A stretch of DNA of 64,000 nucleotides from Hyphomicrobiales bacterium (lineage in GTDB: Bacteria; Pseudomonadota; Alphaproteobacteria; Rhizobiales; Rhizobiaceae). The first letter of the stretch is position 1, and each line of letters opens with the position of its first letter. Below are positions 25,331-34,568 of this stretch, piece by piece. Both the position numbers and the translations under genes were made by a program. The notes beneath the pieces are model-generated. The model did no database searches. It had not been told where the DNA came from and was given only the letters and a program-made list of their open reading frames with translations. Where the stretch lies: the NCBI GenBank assembly GCA_900470805.1, contig UCCA01000023.1, positions 124,001 through 188,000 on the forward strand. The letters are read 5' to 3'.

Positions 25331-26890
25331 ATGAGCAAGCTTAGACTGATTGCCTCGACCACGCTTGCCGCCCTTGTTGCCGGCATGGCGGGGGCCGTTT
25401 CGGCCAAGACCGTGGTGACCATGAATACCGTCCAGATTTTTGGCACGATCGACCCCGCCAAGATCTCCGACTACACGGACTATATGGCGGCGGTGAACCT
25501 CTACGATGGCCTGATCACCGTCGATACCAAGGGAAATCTGCAGCCGGAAATTGCCGAGAGCTGGACGATCTCGCCGGATGCCAAGGAAGTGACGTTCAAG
25601 CTGCGCGCCGATGCGCATTTTACTGACGGATCGCCGGTGGAGGCGTCAGATGTCGTCTACTCCTTCGAGCGGCTGCTGAAGATCAATCAGGGACCGGCAA
25701 ACCTGTTTGCCGACGTGCTGAAGTCCGGCTCGGTCACCGCCGTCGACGCACACACCGTCAGGTTTACGCTCTCGAAGGCCTTTTCGCCGTTCCTGAGCAC
25801 TGTCCCAGCTGTCTTCATCGTCAACGCCGACGTGGTCAAACAGAATGCAGGAAGCGATGACGGCCAGACCTACCTCGCCACGCAGGCGGCAGGCGGGGGA
25901 CCGTATACGTTGAAGAGCTGGGATCGCGGCGCCTCCATGACGATCGAGCGCGATCCGAAATACTACAAGGGTTTCGGCGATGGTCCGATCGACGAGGTTC
26001 GCTGGATCATCACCAACGACGAGGCGACCGTGCGCTCGCTTGCCGCGTCCGGCGAATTGACGATGAGCAGCCAGTACCAGTCGCCGGAAACCTACAAGGC
26101 GCTGAAGGATATGGGGCGCTTCAACATCGTCAGCGAAAACACCACCATCGGCTTCTATGTGAAACTCAACACCAAGGTTCCGCCGACGGATGACATCCAC
26201 ATTCGCAAAGCACTCGCCTATGCGACCGATTACGACACGGTGAGCAACGTGATCGTGCCGGGTGGTCCGCTAAACGGACCGCTGCCATCGGGATTTGCCG
26301 ACTTCTACGCCAACGATCTGCAGCCACCGAAGTTCGACATGGAAGCGGCCAAGGCCGAGATTGCCCAGTCGAAATATGCCGGCCAGGAAATACCGATCAC
26401 GCTCGGCTATGTCGCCGGCACCAAGTTCGAAGAAGAGATCAGCCTGCTGATGCAGGCGAACCTCGAGCAACTGGGCTTCAAGGTGACCCAGCAGGCGGAT
26501 CCATGGAACCGCATCACGGAAATCTCGACCAAGGTCGAGACGACGCCGGCGGTCAACCAGATCTTCTTCGGCCCGACATACCCTTCGCCGGATTCGATGT
26601 TCTTCACCCAGTATCATTCGAAGGCGGCCGGCACCTGGGCATCGGGAGAATGGCTGCAAGACCCGGCCATCGATGCTTTGATCGACAAGGCCCGCGAGAC
26701 GGCCGATGTTAAACAGCAGGCCGACATCTACAAGGAACTACAGCACAAGATCGTCGACCTGCAGCCCGACGTCTTCCTGCAGACGCAGACGGTGCAGCAC
26801 GCCATGGACAAGTGCCTTGAAGGCTTCCACGCCGTGCCCATGCAGTCCTTCGACTACAAGTTCACGCATTACAGCTGGACCTGCAAGTAG
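25331..26890 (+). CDS. ABC transporter substrate-binding protein (peptide/nickel family 5)
   Basis: A 519-residue periplasmic receptor of the DppA/OppA class. Signal peptide LRLIASTTLAALVAGMAGAVSA. Then the family core: LYDGLITVDTKGNLQPEIAESWTISPDAKEVTFKLR and FTDGSPVEASDVVYSFER. The frame is open to 25253, but the ATG at 25331 follows GGGAGA and starts a normal signal peptide. Family members bind di- and oligopeptides, opines, sugars or nickel complexes. Here the downstream hydantoinase-like and DUF917 genes suggest a cyclic amide or modified amino-acid ligand. Two tandem hairpins follow before the permease genes. Confidence 0.9.
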   Translation: MSKLRLIASTTLAALVAGMAGAVSAKTVVTMNTVQIFGTIDPAKISDYTDYMAAVNLYDGLITVDTKGNLQPEIAESWTISPDAKEVTFKLRADAHFTDGSPVEASDVVYSFERLLKINQGPANLFADVLKSGSVTAVDAHTVRFTLSKAFSPFLSTVPAVFIVNADVVKQNAGSDDGQTYLATQAAGGGPYTLKSWDRGASMTIERDPKYYKGFGDGPIDEVRWIITNDEATVRSLAASGELTMSSQYQSPETYKALKDMGRFNIVSENTTIGFYVKLNTKVPPTDDIHIRKALAYATDYDTVSNVIVPGGPLNGPLPSGFADFYANDLQPPKFDMEAAKAEIAQSKYAGQEIPITLGYVAGTKFEEEISLLMQANLEQLGFKVTQQADPWNRITEISTKVETTPAVNQIFFGPTYPSPDSMFFTQYHSKAAGTWASGEWLQDPAIDALIDKARETADVKQQADIYKELQHKIVDLQPDVFLQTQTVQHAMDKCLEGFHAVPMQSFDYKFTHYSWTCK

Positions 26891-26903
26891 CGTTGACATC
26901 GTT

Positions 26904-26955
26904 CAGGCGGCTCCCGCTTTGGGCCGCCTGAGACAGGACGGCCTATGGGCCGTCC
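26904..26955 (+). promoter_or_regulatory. Tandem stem-loops between binding-protein and permease genes
   Basis: Two perfect 8-bp hairpins in the 100-nt gap. CAGGCGGC (26904-26911) pairs with GCCGCCTG (26923-26930), and GGACGGCC (26936-26943) pairs with GGCCGTCC (26948-26955) around a 4-nt loop. They have no T-run and probably stabilise or trim the binding-protein message, so that it is expressed above the permeases. Confidence 0.55.
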
Positions 26956-26990
26956 GCCGCTCTTCCCTATTTTGAGACAAGGCTGCAACG

Positions 26991-28013
26991 TTGGAATTCC
27001 TCCTCTTCATGATCAGGCGTGTGCTTTGGTCACTGCTGGTCCTGTTTGGGCTGTCGGTGGTGATCTTCACCATTGCCCGTGGCATGCCAGGTGATCCGGT
27101 CCGTCTTGCACTCGGCCCCCGCGCCAGCGCCGAACAGGTTGAGCAACTCCGCGAAACCATGGGCTTCAACAAGCCGTTGATCCAGCAATACGGAATATAC
27201 GTCTCAGGTCTGGCGGCCGGTGATCTCGGCCTGTCGCTGCTGACGAAACGTCCCGTGGCCAGCGACATTCGCGAGACCTTCACCGCCACGTTCGAGCTCG
27301 TCCTGACGACAATCACCATCGCCTTCGCGCTCGGGGTTCCGCTTGGTGTTGCGGCAGCACGCTGGAAGGATCGATGGCCGGACAACATCGTGCGCCTGAT
27401 CGCAATCTTTTCGGCCGTGACGCCCAGTTTCTTCCTTGCCATTCTCCTGCAGATTCTCGCGGGCTACGTGCTGCATATCCTCCCTACGACCGGGCGCCTG
27501 CCGCCAAGCATCGCGTTCAGCGCCGACATCACTGGCCTCATCACCGTCGACGCACTGCTTCACGGGCGACTTGACGTGTTCGGCGAAGCGTTTCGCTATC
27601 TCCTGCTTCCGTCCCTGGCGCTGGCTGCCGCAACAATGGGCCAGATCGCCCGCATCACTCGCTCGTCGATGATCGATGTGGCAAGCCAGGACTACATCGA
27701 GGCCAGCCGCGCCTTCGGCATTCCGGAGCGAGTCCGAGTATTCAAGTACATGCTGCGCCCAAGCTTCGTCCCGCCGCTGACAATCTCGGGGCTCGAATTC
27801 GCTTCGCTGATTGGCAACGCCTTTGTCGTCGAGTTGGTTTTCGCCTGGCCGGGCATGGCTGCCTACGGCGTGCGTACGATCATGCAAAAGGATCTGAACG
27901 CGGTCATGGGCGTAGTGATCGTTTCCGGCGTCTTCTTCGTCGTCGTCAATCTCGTCATCGATGTACTGGTGGGCATGGTCGATCCCCGCATCCGAATCCG
28001 AGGGAGACGCTGA
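26991..28013 (+). CDS. Peptide-type ABC transporter permease (DppB-like)
   Basis: A 340-residue inner-membrane subunit. It starts with the typical IRRVLWSLLVLFGLSVVIFTIARGMPGDPV. The EAA loop is YIEASRAFGIPERVRVFKYMLRP. The start is a TTG at 26991; an internal ATG at 27009 (MIRRVLW) is also possible. It overlaps the next permease by one base. Together with the downstream DppC-like protein it forms the transmembrane channel of the importer. Confidence 0.9.
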   Translation: MEFLLFMIRRVLWSLLVLFGLSVVIFTIARGMPGDPVRLALGPRASAEQVEQLRETMGFNKPLIQQYGIYVSGLAAGDLGLSLLTKRPVASDIRETFTATFELVLTTITIAFALGVPLGVAAARWKDRWPDNIVRLIAIFSAVTPSFFLAILLQILAGYVLHILPTTGRLPPSIAFSADITGLITVDALLHGRLDVFGEAFRYLLLPSLALAAATMGQIARITRSSMIDVASQDYIEASRAFGIPERVRVFKYMLRPSFVPPLTISGLEFASLIGNAFVVELVFAWPGMAAYGVRTIMQKDLNAVMGVVIVSGVFFVVVNLVIDVLVGMVDPRIRIRGRR

Positions 28014-28903
28014 TGTCTGGCACCTCTTTGCAAACCGGCGTCGAGCCCGCGCGCCTCTCGAACGCCTATCAGAACTGGTATCGCTTCTCGCGCAATCCGA
28101 CCGCGGTCATCGGCGCCATCATCGTCATCATCTGCGTATTCGCCGCAATCGCGGCACCGTGGATCACTCCGCACCCCGAGCATGTCGGTGCCGCTGTGAA
28201 TTTCCGCGCCCGTCATCTCCCACCATCGACCGATTACTGGTTCGGCACAGACAATGTCGGTCGGGATATTTTCACCCGCGTCGTCTTCGGCATGCGCATC
28301 TCGCTGCTGCTGGCGCTCGTGGTTCTCGGGACCGCCGTCCCCGTGGGGACTGTTCTTGGGTTGCTCGCCGGCTATTCCGGCGGCTGGGTCGAGGCGATCA
28401 TCATGCGCCTTACCGACATTGCGCTCGCTATTCCCCCACTGGTGATGGCGCTTGCCGTCGCGGCGGTCCTCTCGCCAAACCTCGTCAATTCGCTGCTTGC
28501 CATCTCGGCGCTCTGGTGGACATGGCATACGCGGCTGATCTATTCGATCACCAAGCAAATCCGCAGCCAGGAGTTCATCGAAGCGGCGGAGACGCTGGGC
28601 GCTAGCAAGTTCCACATTCTCTTTCGCGAAATCCTGCCCAACTGCGTCTCGGCGCTGGCCGTAAAGACGTCCCTCGACTGCGGCTTCGTCATTCTGGTGG
28701 GGGCATCGCTCTCGTTCCTCGGCCTCGGCATACAACCGCCAACACCCGATCTCGGCACCATGGTTGCCCAGGGCGCGGCCTTCCTGCCGGATTACTGGTG
28801 GGAATCGGTTCTGCCGGGCGCTGCCATTCTCTTCGTTGCCCTCGGTTTCAACCTACTTGGCGACGGTCTCCGCGACCTCTTCGACGTACAGGAGGTCCGA
28901 TGA
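28013..28903 (+). CDS. Peptide-type ABC transporter permease (DppC-like)
   Basis: A 296-residue inner-membrane partner of the DppB-like permease. The N-terminal OppC_N region (NWYRFSRNPTAVIGAIIVIICVFAAIAAPWITP) is followed by FGTDNVGRDIFTRVVFG, a family hallmark. The EAA loop is EFIEAAETLGASKFHILFREILPN. The start codon overlaps the stop of the preceding gene and its stop overlaps the start of the ATPase gene, so all are coupled. Confidence 0.92.
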   Translation: MSGTSLQTGVEPARLSNAYQNWYRFSRNPTAVIGAIIVIICVFAAIAAPWITPHPEHVGAAVNFRARHLPPSTDYWFGTDNVGRDIFTRVVFGMRISLLLALVVLGTAVPVGTVLGLLAGYSGGWVEAIIMRLTDIALAIPPLVMALAVAAVLSPNLVNSLLAISALWWTWHTRLIYSITKQIRSQEFIEAAETLGASKFHILFREILPNCVSALAVKTSLDCGFVILVGASLSFLGLGIQPPTPDLGTMVAQGAAFLPDYWWESVLPGAAILFVALGFNLLGDGLRDLFDVQEVR

Positions 28904-29742
28904 GCTTTCCACTTCTTCGCGTCAACAATCTGTCGGTCGCCTTCTCGACATATGGCCGGACGAGCCAGGTGTTGCACAATGTCAGCCTCGACGTTCCCGC
29001 GCGCTCGCAGGTCGCGTTGGTCGGCGAAAGCGGTTCCGGCAAGACCGTGACGATGAAGGCGATCATGGGGCTGCTGCGTCAACCACCCGCCCGCATCCTC
29101 GGTGGCGAGATCTATTACGACGGCGCCGATCTTCTCACCATGCCGGACAAAGAGCGTCTGCGGCTACGCGGCACGGCCATGTCGATGGTGTTTCAGGATC
29201 CGATGAGCTCGCTCAACCCGGTGTTTACGATCGGTGACCAGATGGGCACGATCCTCAAATATGCTGACAAACGCCTCGGCCGTTCGCGGTCGGCAAGAGA
29301 GCGCCTGGCGCGGGTCCACGCGGTCCTGGCCCAGGTGCGGATGCGCGACCCGGAGCGCATCACGCGATCCTATCCGATCGAGCTTTCGGGCGGCATGCGC
29401 CAGCGCGTGCTGATTGCCATGGCGCTTCTCAGCGAACCACAACTTCTGATCGCCGACGAGCCGGGCACCGCGCTCGACGTGACGACACAGGCGCAGATCC
29501 TTAAGTTGCTCAAGGATCTGGTCGAAGAGCGTGGACTCGCGCTCTTGATGATCACCCATAACCTCGGCGTCGTCCGGGAAACCTCGAACTACGTATACGT
29601 CATGAACAAGGGGCACATCGTTGAACACGGCGAGACAGCCGCGATATTCGACGGCCCACGCGATCCCTACACGCAAAGCCTGATCGACGCCGTGCCGCGG
29701 CTGACTGGCGGCATGCGCTTTGGACAGGACGCAACGACATGA
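28900..29742 (+). CDS. Peptide-type ABC transporter ATPase (DppD-like)
   Basis: A 280-residue nucleotide-binding subunit. Walker A GESGSGKTVT, Q-loop VFQDPMSSLNPVF, signature LSGGMRQRV, Walker B LLIADEPGTALDVT, switch histidine MITHNLGVV. The frame is open upstream to 28798, but the ATG at 28900 overlaps the permease stop (ATGA) and is preceded by AGGAGG. It is slightly shorter than typical OppD (about 320); the C-terminal oligopeptide/dipeptide tail with its usual iron-sulfur cysteines is absent. It pairs with the next gene as a heterodimeric motor. Confidence 0.9.
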   Translation: MSFPLLRVNNLSVAFSTYGRTSQVLHNVSLDVPARSQVALVGESGSGKTVTMKAIMGLLRQPPARILGGEIYYDGADLLTMPDKERLRLRGTAMSMVFQDPMSSLNPVFTIGDQMGTILKYADKRLGRSRSARERLARVHAVLAQVRMRDPERITRSYPIELSGGMRQRVLIAMALLSEPQLLIADEPGTALDVTTQAQILKLLKDLVEERGLALLMITHNLGVVRETSNYVYVMNKGHIVEHGETAAIFDGPRDPYTQSLIDAVPRLTGGMRFGQDATT

Positions 29743-30623
29743 GCGCGCCGATGCTGGAAATTCGCAACCTTTGCAAATCGTTCCCGGTCCACAACGCCTT
29801 CGGTCGGAAGACGGGCGCCGTCAAAGCGGTCGATGATGTCTCTTTCACCATCGACAAGGGACAGGTCTACGGCCTCGCCGGCGAAAGCGGATCGGGAAAA
29901 TCGACAATCGCCCGCACGATCATGGGTCTGGAGCGACCCGATAGCGGCGAAATCCTGATCAATGGCGAGAGCCTGTCGAGGCAGTCGCGGGGTGACCGCC
30001 GTCAAGTACAGATGGTTTTCCAAAACCCCGGCTCATCGCTCAATCCACGTCGGACTGTTGGCCAGTCGATCGCGGTGCCGCTGGATGCGCATGGTTATGC
30101 CGGCAAAAAGCGTGATCGCATCTCCGAACTGCTGCAGATGGTGCAACTTCCCGCCGACTTCGCCGAACGATATCCGCATGAACTTTCCGGCGGTCAGAAG
30201 CAGCGGGTTGCAATCGCACGCGCGCTGGCCGTCGAACCGAGGCTTTTGGTGCTTGATGAGCCGACGTCAGCGCTGGATGTCTCTGTTCAGGCCCGGGTAA
30301 TCGATCTGCTCGCCGATCTCGGCCGTCGGATGGAGCTCACCTACCTCTTCATCTCCCACGATCTCAGCCTGATGCGAAACTTCGCCGGAAACGTCGGGGT
30401 GCTATACCGCGGCCAGGTCGTCGAGACGGGAACGGCGGCTGGCGTATTCGAACAGCCGTCCCACGACTACACACGCCTTCTCCTCGCTTCCGTTCCAGTC
30501 ATCTCGAAGGAGGAAGAGGCGATGCGGCCGAAAATTCCATTGATCGACGGAGAGATCCCGACAGCCGAAGCATTGCTCGCGCTGCGGCAGGCCGATCAGC
30601 CAGCAAGTCAAGAACGAGGTTAA
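29739..30623 (+). CDS. Peptide-type ABC transporter ATPase (DppF-like)
   Basis: A 294-residue second nucleotide-binding subunit. Walker A GESGSGKSTI, Q-loop VFQNPGSSLNPRRTVG, signature LSGGQKQRV, Walker B LLVLDEPTSALDVSVQ, switch histidine FISHDLSLMR. The start ATG at 29739 overlaps the preceding stop. The C-terminus (ASVPVISKEEEA and after) is the usual peptide-type tail but shortened. Five nt separate it from the hydantoinase-like gene, so transport and catabolism are one transcription unit. Confidence 0.92.
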   Translation: MSAPMLEIRNLCKSFPVHNAFGRKTGAVKAVDDVSFTIDKGQVYGLAGESGSGKSTIARTIMGLERPDSGEILINGESLSRQSRGDRRQVQMVFQNPGSSLNPRRTVGQSIAVPLDAHGYAGKKRDRISELLQMVQLPADFAERYPHELSGGQKQRVAIARALAVEPRLLVLDEPTSALDVSVQARVIDLLADLGRRMELTYLFISHDLSLMRNFAGNVGVLYRGQVVETGTAAGVFEQPSHDYTRLLLASVPVISKEEEAMRPKIPLIDGEIPTAEALLALRQADQPASQERG

Positions 30624-30628
30624 AGCAG

Positions 30629-32176
30629 ATGATCAGAATTGGTATTGACGTCGGCGGCACCAATACGGACGCCGTCATCATGAATGGGACGGAGGTCATT
30701 GCCGGCGTGAAGTCGGCGACCACGGCAGACGTGATGAGTGGCGTCGTCAACGCGCTGCGCGACGTTCTCGCGGCCTCCGAGATGGATGCATCCGCCGTTG
30801 ATTTCGTCATGATCGGAACGACACACTTCACCAACGCCGTCGTCCAGCGTCGCGACCTTGCACAGACGGCGGCCGTGCGTCTCGGCTTGCCGGCGACAGC
30901 TTCGCTACCACCGATGGTGGATTGGCCGGAGGATCTGAAGCAATCGATCGGCAACCATGCTTACCTCGCGCACGGTGGCAATGAATTCGACGGTCGCGTC
31001 ATTTCACCGCTCGACGAAGAGGAACTTCTTGAGATCGCCGCGGATATCAAGGCGAAGGGTATCAACACCATTGCCATCACCTCGGTCTTCTCCCCGGTCA
31101 GTGCCGATTTCGAAAAGCGTGCCGCCGAGATCTTCGCGAACGCCGTTCCTGGCGCACACATCACGATATCGAGCGAGATTGGCCGTATCGGATTGCTCGA
31201 GCGGGAGAACGCGACGATCATGAACGCATGCCTGCGTGATCTGTCCGCGCATGTCATAGACGCGTTCCGCAAGGCAATCAGCGAAACTGGTATCAAGGGA
31301 AAATTCTTCCTGACCCAGAACGACGGCACCTTGATGGATGCGTCGTTTGCCGAGAAATTCCCAGTCCTGACGTTTGCGTCCGGTCCCACCAATTCCATGC
31401 GCGGTGCTGCCTTCCTGTCGGGCGTCAGCGATGCCATCGTCGTCGATATCGGCGGCACGACATCCGACGTCGGCTCCCTGCACAAGGGGTTTCCGCGTCA
31501 GGCAACGGTTGCGGTCGAGGTTGGCGGGGTGCGCACCAACTTCCGTATGCCGGATGTCTTTTCCATCGGCCTTGGGGGTGGATCGCATGTCGTCGAGTCC
31601 GATCACGGCCTGAAGATCGGTCCGGTCTCGGTCGGATATCGCATCAAGACGGAAGCGTTGGTGTTCGGGGGGCAAACACTGACCACCACCGACATCACTG
31701 TCGCTGCGGGACATGCCGAGCTCGGAGAGGCAAAGAAGGTGTCGCATATTTCCCGCGAGCTGCTTGACCGTGCGGAAACGAAGATCCACGAAATGCTGGA
31801 GGACTGCGTCGAACGCTCGCGGCTCTCGCCCGATCCGCTTCCGGTCATCGTCGTCGGCGGCGGCTCGATTCTTGTGACCCGACCACTTGCCGGCCTTGAG
31901 GTGATCAAGCCGTCTCACTTCGGAGTCGCCAACGCCGTCGGGGCTGCCATCGCCCAGGTGTCCGGTGAAATCGACAGGGTCTATGCTCTCGCCGAGCTGG
32001 GCCGCGAGAAGTCGCTTGAGGATGCCAAGAACCGCGCGATCGAGGCCGCCGTCGCGGCCGGTGCCTCACGCGAATCGATCGAGATCGTCGATGTCGAGGA
32101 CGTGCCACTCGCCTATCTGCCAGGCAATGCTACGCGCATCCGCGTCAAGGCCGTGGGAGAGCTCAATGCGCGCTGA
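30629..32176 (+). CDS. Hydantoinase/oxoprolinase family protein (HyuA-like)
   Basis: A 515-residue protein of the ATP-dependent hydantoinase/5-oxoprolinase A family. The N-terminal nucleotide-binding fold starts IRIGIDVGGTNTDAVIM. The second actin-like half has AIVVDIGGTTSDVGSL and FSIGLGGGSHV. It is shorter than the approximately 690-residue classic HyuA, and matches the shorter form that occurs with DUF917 proteins. The family opens five-membered cyclic amides using ATP. Here no HyuB partner exists; two DUF917 genes follow instead, the first overlapping its 3' end by 11 nt. The substrate is unknown. A thiohydantoin or hydantoin derivative is a guess from the family. Confidence 0.85.
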   Translation: MIRIGIDVGGTNTDAVIMNGTEVIAGVKSATTADVMSGVVNALRDVLAASEMDASAVDFVMIGTTHFTNAVVQRRDLAQTAAVRLGLPATASLPPMVDWPEDLKQSIGNHAYLAHGGNEFDGRVISPLDEEELLEIAADIKAKGINTIAITSVFSPVSADFEKRAAEIFANAVPGAHITISSEIGRIGLLERENATIMNACLRDLSAHVIDAFRKAISETGIKGKFFLTQNDGTLMDASFAEKFPVLTFASGPTNSMRGAAFLSGVSDAIVVDIGGTTSDVGSLHKGFPRQATVAVEVGGVRTNFRMPDVFSIGLGGGSHVVESDHGLKIGPVSVGYRIKTEALVFGGQTLTTTDITVAAGHAELGEAKKVSHISRELLDRAETKIHEMLEDCVERSRLSPDPLPVIVVGGGSILVTRPLAGLEVIKPSHFGVANAVGAAIAQVSGEIDRVYALAELGREKSLEDAKNRAIEAAVAAGASRESIEIVDVEDVPLAYLPGNATRIRVKAVGELNAR

Positions 32177-33266
32177 AGGCTATCTGCTGAGGGAGGAAGA
32201 CCTGCTGCCGCTTTCGATCGGTGCGGCATTGCTCGGCACCGGTGGCGGGGGCAATCCCTATGTTGGCATGTTGCGTGCCCGGGAACTGATCCGCAGGGGT
32301 GCCGAGGTCCGTGTGATCCCGCTCGACGCATTGAATGACGGCGACTGGGTCGCGGAAGTGGGCGGCATCGGCGCGCCCGTCGTCGGCGTCGAGAAGATCG
32401 AAGAAGGCGGCGAATGCTACCGCGCGATGCGGGCGGTGGAAGATGCCGCTGGCGTCAAGGTATCGGCGGTCATCTCCGCCGAAATCGGGGGATCGAACTC
32501 GATCGAGCCTATCATCGCAGCCGCGATGGCAGGCCTTCCTGTTGTCGATGGTGATGGGATGGGACGTGCCTTTCCCGAAGTGCAAATGACCACATACATG
32601 ATCTATGGCGCAGACGTCTCGCCGGCCGCAATCGCCGACGAGAAGGGCAATGTCGTGGTCTTCAAACAGGTCATCGACATGTTCTGGCTGGAGCGCTTCG
32701 CACGTGACGTAGCCGTCGCCATGGGGGCCGGCGCAGGTTTCGCCGTTGCCCCGATGCGTGGCGACTTCGTCAAGCGGACAGCTGTTCCCGGGACCGTGTC
32801 CCAGGCGCTGGAAATCGGACGCACCGTGCTCGATGCGCGCGCCAAGCGCCAGAACGTTGTCGAGCGTGTGGTCGCGACGACCGGTGCTACGCTGTTCTTT
32901 ACGGGCAAGATCATCGACATCCTCCGCGAGCTCACCGGCGGCTTTTCACGCGGGCATGCGATCATTGCCGGGACAGGGGACTGGACGGGATCGCAAGCCC
33001 GCATCGCCATCCAGAACGAAAACCTTGTTCTTTGGATCGACGAGAAACCAGCTGTGATGGTGCCGGATCTGATCATGAACCTCGAGATCGACACAGGCGA
33101 GCCGATCACCACCGAGATGCTGCGCTACGGCCAGCGGGTCGCGGTCATCGGTCTTCCTGCGCATGGTCTGCTGAAAACGCCGCGGGCACTCGACATCGTC
33201 GGGCCGAAGGCATTCGGCTTTCCGGAATTGACGTTCGAGCCGCTGATCGCGCGTGAGATAGCCTAA
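32166..33266 (+). CDS. DUF917 family protein, first of tandem pair
   Basis: A 366-residue protein. The DUF917 signature is evident: LSIGAALLGTGGGGNPYVG near the N-terminus and SAEIGGSNSIEPI followed by VVDGDGMGRAFPEVQM. The glycine-rich loop and the DGDGMGRA motif are the best conserved parts of the family. Some members are named S-methyl thiohydantoin desulfurases. The start ATG at 32166 lies inside the end of the hyuA-like gene, so translation is coupled. The frame remains open further upstream to 31965, but that part is the antisense-like shadow of hyuA. It shares the same overall plan as the next gene, suggesting a heteromeric complex. Confidence 0.88.
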   Translation: MRAEGYLLREEDLLPLSIGAALLGTGGGGNPYVGMLRARELIRRGAEVRVIPLDALNDGDWVAEVGGIGAPVVGVEKIEEGGECYRAMRAVEDAAGVKVSAVISAEIGGSNSIEPIIAAAMAGLPVVDGDGMGRAFPEVQMTTYMIYGADVSPAAIADEKGNVVVFKQVIDMFWLERFARDVAVAMGAGAGFAVAPMRGDFVKRTAVPGTVSQALEIGRTVLDARAKRQNVVERVVATTGATLFFTGKIIDILRELTGGFSRGHAIIAGTGDWTGSQARIAIQNENLVLWIDEKPAVMVPDLIMNLEIDTGEPITTEMLRYGQRVAVIGLPAHGLLKTPRALDIVGPKAFGFPELTFEPLIAREIA

Positions 33267-33278
33267 TAGGGTGTGACA

Positions 33279-34364
33279 ATGAAAATCATCAGAACCATCT
33301 ATGCCGAAGATCTCGAAGATATCGCGATCGGCGGCGCCATTCTCGGCACCGGCGGTGGCGGCGATCCCTATGTCGGTAAGCTGATGGCGCAGGAAGCGAT
33401 CCGCAAGCACGGCCCCGTCAGGCTCGTTGACGTCGAGGACCTGCCTGACGACGCGCTGGTGGTTCCCGTCTGCATGATGGGAGCGCCGACCGTCATGACG
33501 GAGAAACTACCGCAGGGCGACGAGCTGATCAATGCCTTCCGCAAGCTCGAGCAGCTGCTGGGACGCAAGATCGATGCGGTGTTGTGTGGCGAAGCTGGTG
33601 GCGTCAATTCGACCACGCCCTTCGTCGTTGCCGCCGCGAGTGGCCTGCCCCTTGTCGACGGTGATGGCATGGGACGCGCCTATCCCGAGCTGCAGATGGT
33701 GACCTTCACCATGCACGGCGTTTCGGCGACACCGATGGTTCTGTGCGACGACAAAGGCAACTCGCTTGTGCTGGAGACGGTCAGCAACGGATGGACGGAA
33801 CGACTGGCGCGCGCGGCAACCGTCGAAATGGGCGGATCGGCACTTCTCGCCTTCTATCCGATGAGCGGCGACGTGGCCAAGAAAGCCGTGGTTCGCGGTA
33901 CGCTCTCGCTCTGCGCCAATCTTGGAAGAACACTGCGCGAGAGCCGCGCAGCGCACGCCGACCCTATAGATGCCGTCACCAGGATGTTGGGTGCCAGCGT
34001 CATTTTCAACGGCCGCGTGAAAGACATCGATCGTCGCACCATCGGCGGATTTGCTCGCGGCAGCGCCCGGTTCGATGGCCTTGATGAGTGGAAAGGCCAT
34101 GTCCTGAAGCTGGATTTCCAGAACGAGTTCCTGATGGCCGAGCGTGACGGAGAAATGATCTGCACCACGCCGGATCTGATCACTTTGCTTGAGGCGGAAA
34201 GTGGCAATCCCGTCACTGCCGATTCATTGCGATATGGCCTGCGGCTCGTCGCACTGGCATTTCCCTGCAATCCGCAATGGCAGACTGACGCCGGCATAGC
34301 TTTGGTCGGGCCTCGTTATTTCGGCTATGAGGCAGACTACACACCATATCCGTTTCAGGGTTAG
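33279..34364 (+). CDS. DUF917 family protein, second of tandem pair
   Basis: A 361-residue paralogue of the preceding protein. It has the same ILGTGGGGDPYVG loop, CGEAGGVNSTTPF and LVDGDGMGRAYPELQM. The frame begins with a GTG at 33273, but the ATG at 33279 follows AATAGGG and is preferred. It starts 12 nt after the first DUF917 stop. The two copies have drifted substantially in their C-terminal halves, consistent with specialised subunits rather than a recent duplication. It is the last gene of the operon; no clear terminator is seen after it. Confidence 0.88.
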   Translation: MKIIRTIYAEDLEDIAIGGAILGTGGGGDPYVGKLMAQEAIRKHGPVRLVDVEDLPDDALVVPVCMMGAPTVMTEKLPQGDELINAFRKLEQLLGRKIDAVLCGEAGGVNSTTPFVVAAASGLPLVDGDGMGRAYPELQMVTFTMHGVSATPMVLCDDKGNSLVLETVSNGWTERLARAATVEMGGSALLAFYPMSGDVAKKAVVRGTLSLCANLGRTLRESRAAHADPIDAVTRMLGASVIFNGRVKDIDRRTIGGFARGSARFDGLDEWKGHVLKLDFQNEFLMAERDGEMICTTPDLITLLEAESGNPVTADSLRYGLRLVALAFPCNPQWQTDAGIALVGPRYFGYEADYTPYPFQG

Positions 34365-34568
34365 CAGGCAAAACTCCGGTATTCGCGCAGCCGATCCTGA
34401 ACTGATCTAGTAGGAAGGAACATACTTCGCCGGCCGGGGTTGACGTTTGCTGGCCCGGATACGTGCGCGATGGTTACGCTATGCGCGGGCGTGAATATCG
34501 GGTGCAGCTATCGCGCCATGCGGTGGGATAACGGAACTGCGAAGGAACTCGGCTATCTGGAGGAAGAC

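Noticed and set aside
25055..25618. 187-codon minus-strand frame over the binding-protein start
   Set aside because: Antisense shadow of the well-supported binding-protein gene, with a His/Arg-rich translation.
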